Position numbers and translations under genes: made by a program | Shown: in pieces, positions 6,542 through 8,683 of the stretch | How positions within the stretch are numbered: the stretch's first letter is position 1 | How the letters are laid out: each line of letters starts with the position of its first letter | The notes under the pieces: generated by a model | Database searches by the model: none | What the model was told of the DNA's origin: nothing | What the model saw: the letters and a program-made list of their open reading frames with translations, nothing else | Source of the DNA: Actinomycetes bacterium | Lineage (GTDB): Bacteria > Actinomycetota > Actinomycetes > Actinomycetales > Microbacteriaceae | Assembly: GCA_023390155.1 (NCBI GenBank) | Contig: JAEWDJ010000019.1 | Span: 1 to 8,683, forward strand | Reading direction: 5' to 3' | Length of the DNA stretch: 8,683 nt

Positions 6542-6855
6542 ACGGGAGGATCGCGCTCGACTTCGACATCCTGACCACCCAGGCGTCCAAGGTCGACCAG
6601 ATCGGCGACGACATCGGGCTGGCCGCGTCCGCGGCGCGGTCGACGAACCTGGGCGGCGGCGCCTTCGGGGTCCTGTGCAGCTTCCTCGTGACACCGGCCC
6701 AGCTGGTGACCACCGTCGCCGGCACCATGATCGCCGACTGCGAGAGCCTCCTGCACCGTGCCGGCACCCAGCTGCGGACGGCCGCCGCGGACGCGCAGGA
6801 GCGCGAGCAGGACATCGCACAGGCCCTGAAGGCCATCGAAGCCGGAATCGACTGA
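6538..6855 (+). CDS. EspC/WXG100-like type VII secretion substrate, small helical protein
   Basis: 105 residues that read as two long helices around a turn. Helix 1 is about 8-36 (DFDILTTQASKVDQIGDDIGLAASAARS), the turn is LGGGAFGVL (38-46), and helix 2 is about 52-102 (ending EREQDIAQALKAIEAGID). The size and the G-x-FG turn in place of the classical W-x-G match EspC-type (DUF2580-like) members of the WXG100 superfamily. These are exported by ESX/type VII systems or pair with the N-terminus of a larger effector. C47 and C68 are unusual for such a short helical protein and could form a disulfide between the helices. The start is either GTG 6538 (overlapping the upstream stop by 4 bp) or GTG 6535, differing by one residue; neither has a strong ribosome site, so translation is likely coupled. 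It probably serves as partner or targeting factor for the toxin encoded 6 nt downstream. Confidence 0.75.
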   Translation: MNGRIALDFDILTTQASKVDQIGDDIGLAASAARSTNLGGGAFGVLCSFLVTPAQLVTTVAGTMIADCESLLHRAGTQLRTAAADAQEREQDIAQALKAIEAGID

Positions 6856-6861
6856 CCCCGG

Positions 6862-7983
6862 ATGGCGAACCCACTTGTCGCGACCACGGTCGACACCACG
6901 AGCCCGTTCTCCGGCGCCTACTTGATCGAGGACGGCCAGGCCCTCGTCGACGCCGTCGCCTCCGGCAATTGGATCGACGGCGGCATGGCCGCGTTCTCCG
7001 CCGCCCTGGACACCGCCGCGATGATCGTCGACCCGATCGGCACCCTGATCGCCAACGGTCTCGGCTGGGTCCTCGACCATGTCGAACCCCTCAAGGGCTG
7101 GCTGAACGACGTCACCGGCGACGCTGGCGAGGTCGCGGCGTTCGCGCAGACCTGGCGCAACGTCGCCGGGCGGATGCACGACGGCGCCGACACGTTCGCC
7201 CGCCGCACCCACGACCTCGACGGCATGTCCGGCGCCACCGTCGACGCCTACCTCGCGTTCGCCGGCGACACCATCGCCCACCTCCGCTCCACCGGCGACT
7301 GGGCCAATGCGATCGCGGGCGGCCTGGAGGTCGCCTCCCAGCTGGTGCAGATCGTGCACGACCTCGTCCGCGACGCGATCTCCCAGATCGTCGGAACCGC
7401 GATCTCCGTCGCCGCCGAGGTCGCCCTCACCGTCGGCTTCGCCACCCCGGCCGCGATCGGACAGATCACCACAAAGGTCGCCTCGCTCGCGACCCGGGTC
7501 GGGAAGACCGTGACCCGGCTGCTGAGCTCCCTGAAGAAGCTGAGCGAACTGCTGCAGGCGCTGCAGGAGCTGTTCGGGAAAGGCAGCGCGGTGGTGTCGA
7601 AGATGCTCCGCGGAGGCCATGGGGCTCCCTCCCGCACCGACACGACTGGCCACCGCGCTCCTTCTGGCGGGCCGCTTCCGCGCCCGGTGGCGGCTCGACC
7701 ACCAGCGGTGGATGACGCGGACCTCCAGAATCGCCTTAACCAGGCCTACATCCGCGACGGCGTCACAGATTACGTCGGAGACGGCAGCCTGGTCGATGCG
7801 ATCAGGCAGGAAAGCCGATCCGGCGAGCTCATCAAAGGGAAGAATCATCGAGAGAAAGGACAGGTCGTGGTGAATTCGATTCGGAACTGGCTCCGGAGAA
7901 ATCCGGATGCCCGCGCCTCCGACAGGGAGGCAGCCACAAACGTCATGAATGAAATCCTCGACGCTCTGGAGGGCGAACGATGA
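6862..7983 (+). CDS. Polymorphic toxin with type VII (WXG-like) N-terminus and exchangeable C-terminal domain
   Basis: 373 residues. Residues 1-80 hold a DPIGTLIANGLGWVLDHVEPLKGWL segment (57-81) that I know as a recurring N-terminal block of actinobacterial WXG-type toxins. Residues about 85-145 form a helical hairpin: TWRNVAGRM (97-105), then DGMSGATVDAY (120-130), where M-S-G stands where W-x-G is expected. Residues 146-248 are long amphipathic/hydrophobic helices. A Gly/Pro/Arg-rich linker (about 251-283) leads to the C-terminal domain (284-373), with VGDGSLVDAIRQE (305-317), GKNHREKGQ (326-334; H329, K332) and NWLRRNPDARASDREAA (342-358). Similar endings occur in RHS-type toxins as I recall; the activity is unknown. 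GC drops to about 57% in the tip against about 72% in the helical part. The ATG lies 6 nt after the previous stop without a clear ribosome site. The following gene overlaps by ATGA, the usual toxin-immunity arrangement. Confidence 0.82.
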   Translation: MANPLVATTVDTTSPFSGAYLIEDGQALVDAVASGNWIDGGMAAFSAALDTAAMIVDPIGTLIANGLGWVLDHVEPLKGWLNDVTGDAGEVAAFAQTWRNVAGRMHDGADTFARRTHDLDGMSGATVDAYLAFAGDTIAHLRSTGDWANAIAGGLEVASQLVQIVHDLVRDAISQIVGTAISVAAEVALTVGFATPAAIGQITTKVASLATRVGKTVTRLLSSLKKLSELLQALQELFGKGSAVVSKMLRGGHGAPSRTDTTGHRAPSGGPLPRPVAARPPAVDDADLQNRLNQAYIRDGVTDYVGDGSLVDAIRQESRSGELIKGKNHREKGQVVVNSIRNWLRRNPDARASDREAATNVMNEILDALEGER

Positions 7984-8321
7984 ACCAGCGGGAGTTCTGT
8001 GAGGCACTTGCCTCCGCGGATCCGCAGCTCGTGGCTTTGTGGACGTCGCACGTGCAGTCGAACGATGGCGAACTGTTCACCTACGTCTACGTCGACGGGG
8101 TTCTCGGCTGGACGCTCGAGCCGGCCAACGCCAACTCACCCAGCCTTGACCGCGTTGCCGGCGTCCTCGAAGCCGGACTGAGCGACCCGGACGAACAGGT
8201 GCAGACTCTCACGGTCGTCGGGTTCCTCGAGCAGACACCGAACGACGCGCCGATTCTGCGTCACCTCGGTCCGCTCGCCACCGGGTGGTTCCGCGAATTT
8301 CGGCCGACAGTGAGGATGTGA
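7980..8321 (+). CDS. Putative immunity protein for the upstream toxin
   Basis: 113 residues, acidic, no signal peptide or membrane span, so cytoplasmic, where it should neutralise the toxin tip before export or after entry from siblings. The last half reads DRVAGVLEAGLSDPDEQVQTLTVVGFLEQTPND...ILRHLGP (57-98). The v-x-FLE-x-x-P ... LGP pattern resembles small proteins of the DUF7674 kind that I associate with toxin loci; this is memory-based and unverified. The N-terminal half (FTYVYVDGVLGWTLEP, 33-48) is probably beta-rich. ATG 7980 overlaps the toxin stop (ATGA), and the base composition (about 62% GC over its first 120 nt by hand count) follows the low-GC toxin tip rather than the flanks. 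The pair therefore appears to have moved together. The immunity role rests on position, size and composition, not on a proven family. Confidence 0.72.
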   Translation: MNQREFCEALASADPQLVALWTSHVQSNDGELFTYVYVDGVLGWTLEPANANSPSLDRVAGVLEAGLSDPDEQVQTLTVVGFLEQTPNDAPILRHLGPLATGWFREFRPTVRM

Positions 8322-8404
8322 TGCGTGTCGCCGGCGTCGTCCACATCACGGCACGACGCTCGTACATCGCCTCCGGCAAATGGCCACACCCAGTAGCCCG
8401 CAAG
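8322..8404. other. Short convergent intergenic spacer with weak hairpin
   Basis: Spacer between the immunity gene and the converging peptidase gene. GCGTCGT (8334-8340) can pair with ACGACGC (8353-8359) across a 12-nt loop; no T-run follows, so it is a weak terminator candidate. A 29-codon frame (ATG 8321 to TAG 8408-8410) overlaps the immunity stop as TGATG. I do not call it a gene because nothing in the peptide is recognisable. Confidence 0.4.
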
Positions 8405-8683
8405 TCATAGAGACCGCATCCCACCCTCCCCCACAACCAACGCCTCCCCGTCCCCCAGCAACCGCAGCGGATACCGCTCCCCATACTCCGCGACGATCCG
8501 CTCGATCACCGCAGCCGGGTACGACCTCCCGTCCGCGTGCGGCACCACCACCACGTCCACCAGCCCGAGGCCGTCGCGGGAGACCAGCTCGGGCGCCTCG
8601 GTCGCGTCGTCCATCGGTGCGATGGGGTCGATGGTCGGGCCCGCGACGACGGCTCCGGCGCTGAGGCCGATGTAGGGGAGGCC
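8405..8683 (-). CDS. Peptidase S51 family protein (dipeptidase E-like), C-terminal part
   Basis: The last 92 residues of a cytoplasmic serine peptidase of the S51 / class I glutamine-amidotransferase-like fold; the N-terminal part lies beyond the window edge. The fragment begins GLPYIGLSAGAVV, whose S8 (codon about 8660-8662) sits in the G-x-S-A-G nucleophile elbow equivalent to Ser120 of E. coli PepE. It continues with GPTIDPIAPMDD, which may hold the acidic residue. LVDVVVVPHAD (41-51) carries H49, matching the PepE histidine. The ending LRLLGDGEALVVGEGGMRSL fits the family's usual C-terminal strand pair (the L-x-D-G-x-A-x-V-V motif). PepE acts on N-terminal Asp dipeptides; specificity here is unknown, and relatives include cyanophycinase. 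An internal ATG at 8614 is not the start because the catalytic Ser is upstream of it. The TGA at 8405 converges on the immunity gene, with about 80 nt between stops. Confidence 0.9.
   Translation of the reverse strand, partial: GLPYIGLSAGAVVAGPTIDPIAPMDDATEAPELVSRDGLGLVDVVVVPHADGRSYPAAVIERIVAEYGERYPLRLLGDGEALVVGEGGMRSL

Noticed and set aside
6003..6899. Extension of the minus-strand 140-aa gene to a 439-aa product
   Set aside because: The extra 299 residues are Ser/Arg/Pro-rich and lie opposite the YbaB-like and EspC-like genes. The coherent sequence begins near 6002.
6481..8007. 508-codon minus-strand frame opposite the toxin gene
   Set aside because: It is low-complexity (Gly/Asp/Val/Arg), lacks motifs, and contradicts the overlapping plus-strand operon with start/stop coupling.
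8380..8664. 94-codon plus-strand frame at the right end
   Set aside because: The peptide is Pro/Arg/Ala-rich noise. The minus strand here encodes the S51 peptidase with its Ser and His motifs.
1..8683. CRISPR arrays, tRNA or rRNA genes, insertion sequences and phage attachment sites
   Set aside because: I looked for these and found no regularly spaced repeats, no cloverleaf-like sequence, no transposase and no terminal inverted repeats.

Overview
The window is very GC-rich, with strong G/C bias at third codon positions, several GTG starts and dense 4-bp gene overlaps. Together with an EspC-like secretion substrate and a YbaB-type partner gene, this points to a high-GC actinobacterium. The family Microbacteriaceae is my guess from overall style, not something the sequence proves.

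Left part (1-4099, + strand): the 3' half of a sugar/peptide uptake operon. It holds the end of a DppC-type ABC permease, a fused two-domain DppD/DppF-type ATPase, an alpha/beta hydrolase and a compact GH1 beta-glycosidase. The first three overlap by 4 bp (ATGA, GTGA); the glycosidase follows after 58 nt with its own AAGGAG. The likely role is import of a beta-glycoside or short oligosaccharide, possibly acylated, followed by cytoplasmic de-esterification and hydrolysis. The substrate is inferred only.

Middle (4100-5579): a 170-nt spacer with two hairpins and a possible promoter leads to a single-span membrane protein. That protein has a Pro/Gln-rich cytoplasmic N-terminus (four 18-bp tandem repeats) and an exported domain with a cysteine pair. 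A 20-bp-stem terminator lies after it and separates it from a converging minus-strand gene.

Right part (5580-8321): a small unrecognised minus-strand gene (140 aa, motif GQARHFAG) faces away from a four-gene plus-strand cassette. The cassette encodes a YbaB/EbfC-like protein, an EspC/WXG100-like small helical protein, a 373-aa polymorphic toxin with a type VII-style N-terminus, and a 113-aa putative immunity protein overlapping the toxin by ATGA. GC content falls from about 72% in the toxin's N-terminal part to about 57% in its C-terminal domain (hand counts over 120 nt). That fits an exchangeable toxin tip. A 12-bp direct repeat lies in the divergent intergenic region. No type VII secretion machinery is visible here.

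Right edge (8405-8683, - strand): the C-terminal third of a peptidase S51 (dipeptidase E-like) protein, converging on the toxin/immunity cassette and cut by the window edge.
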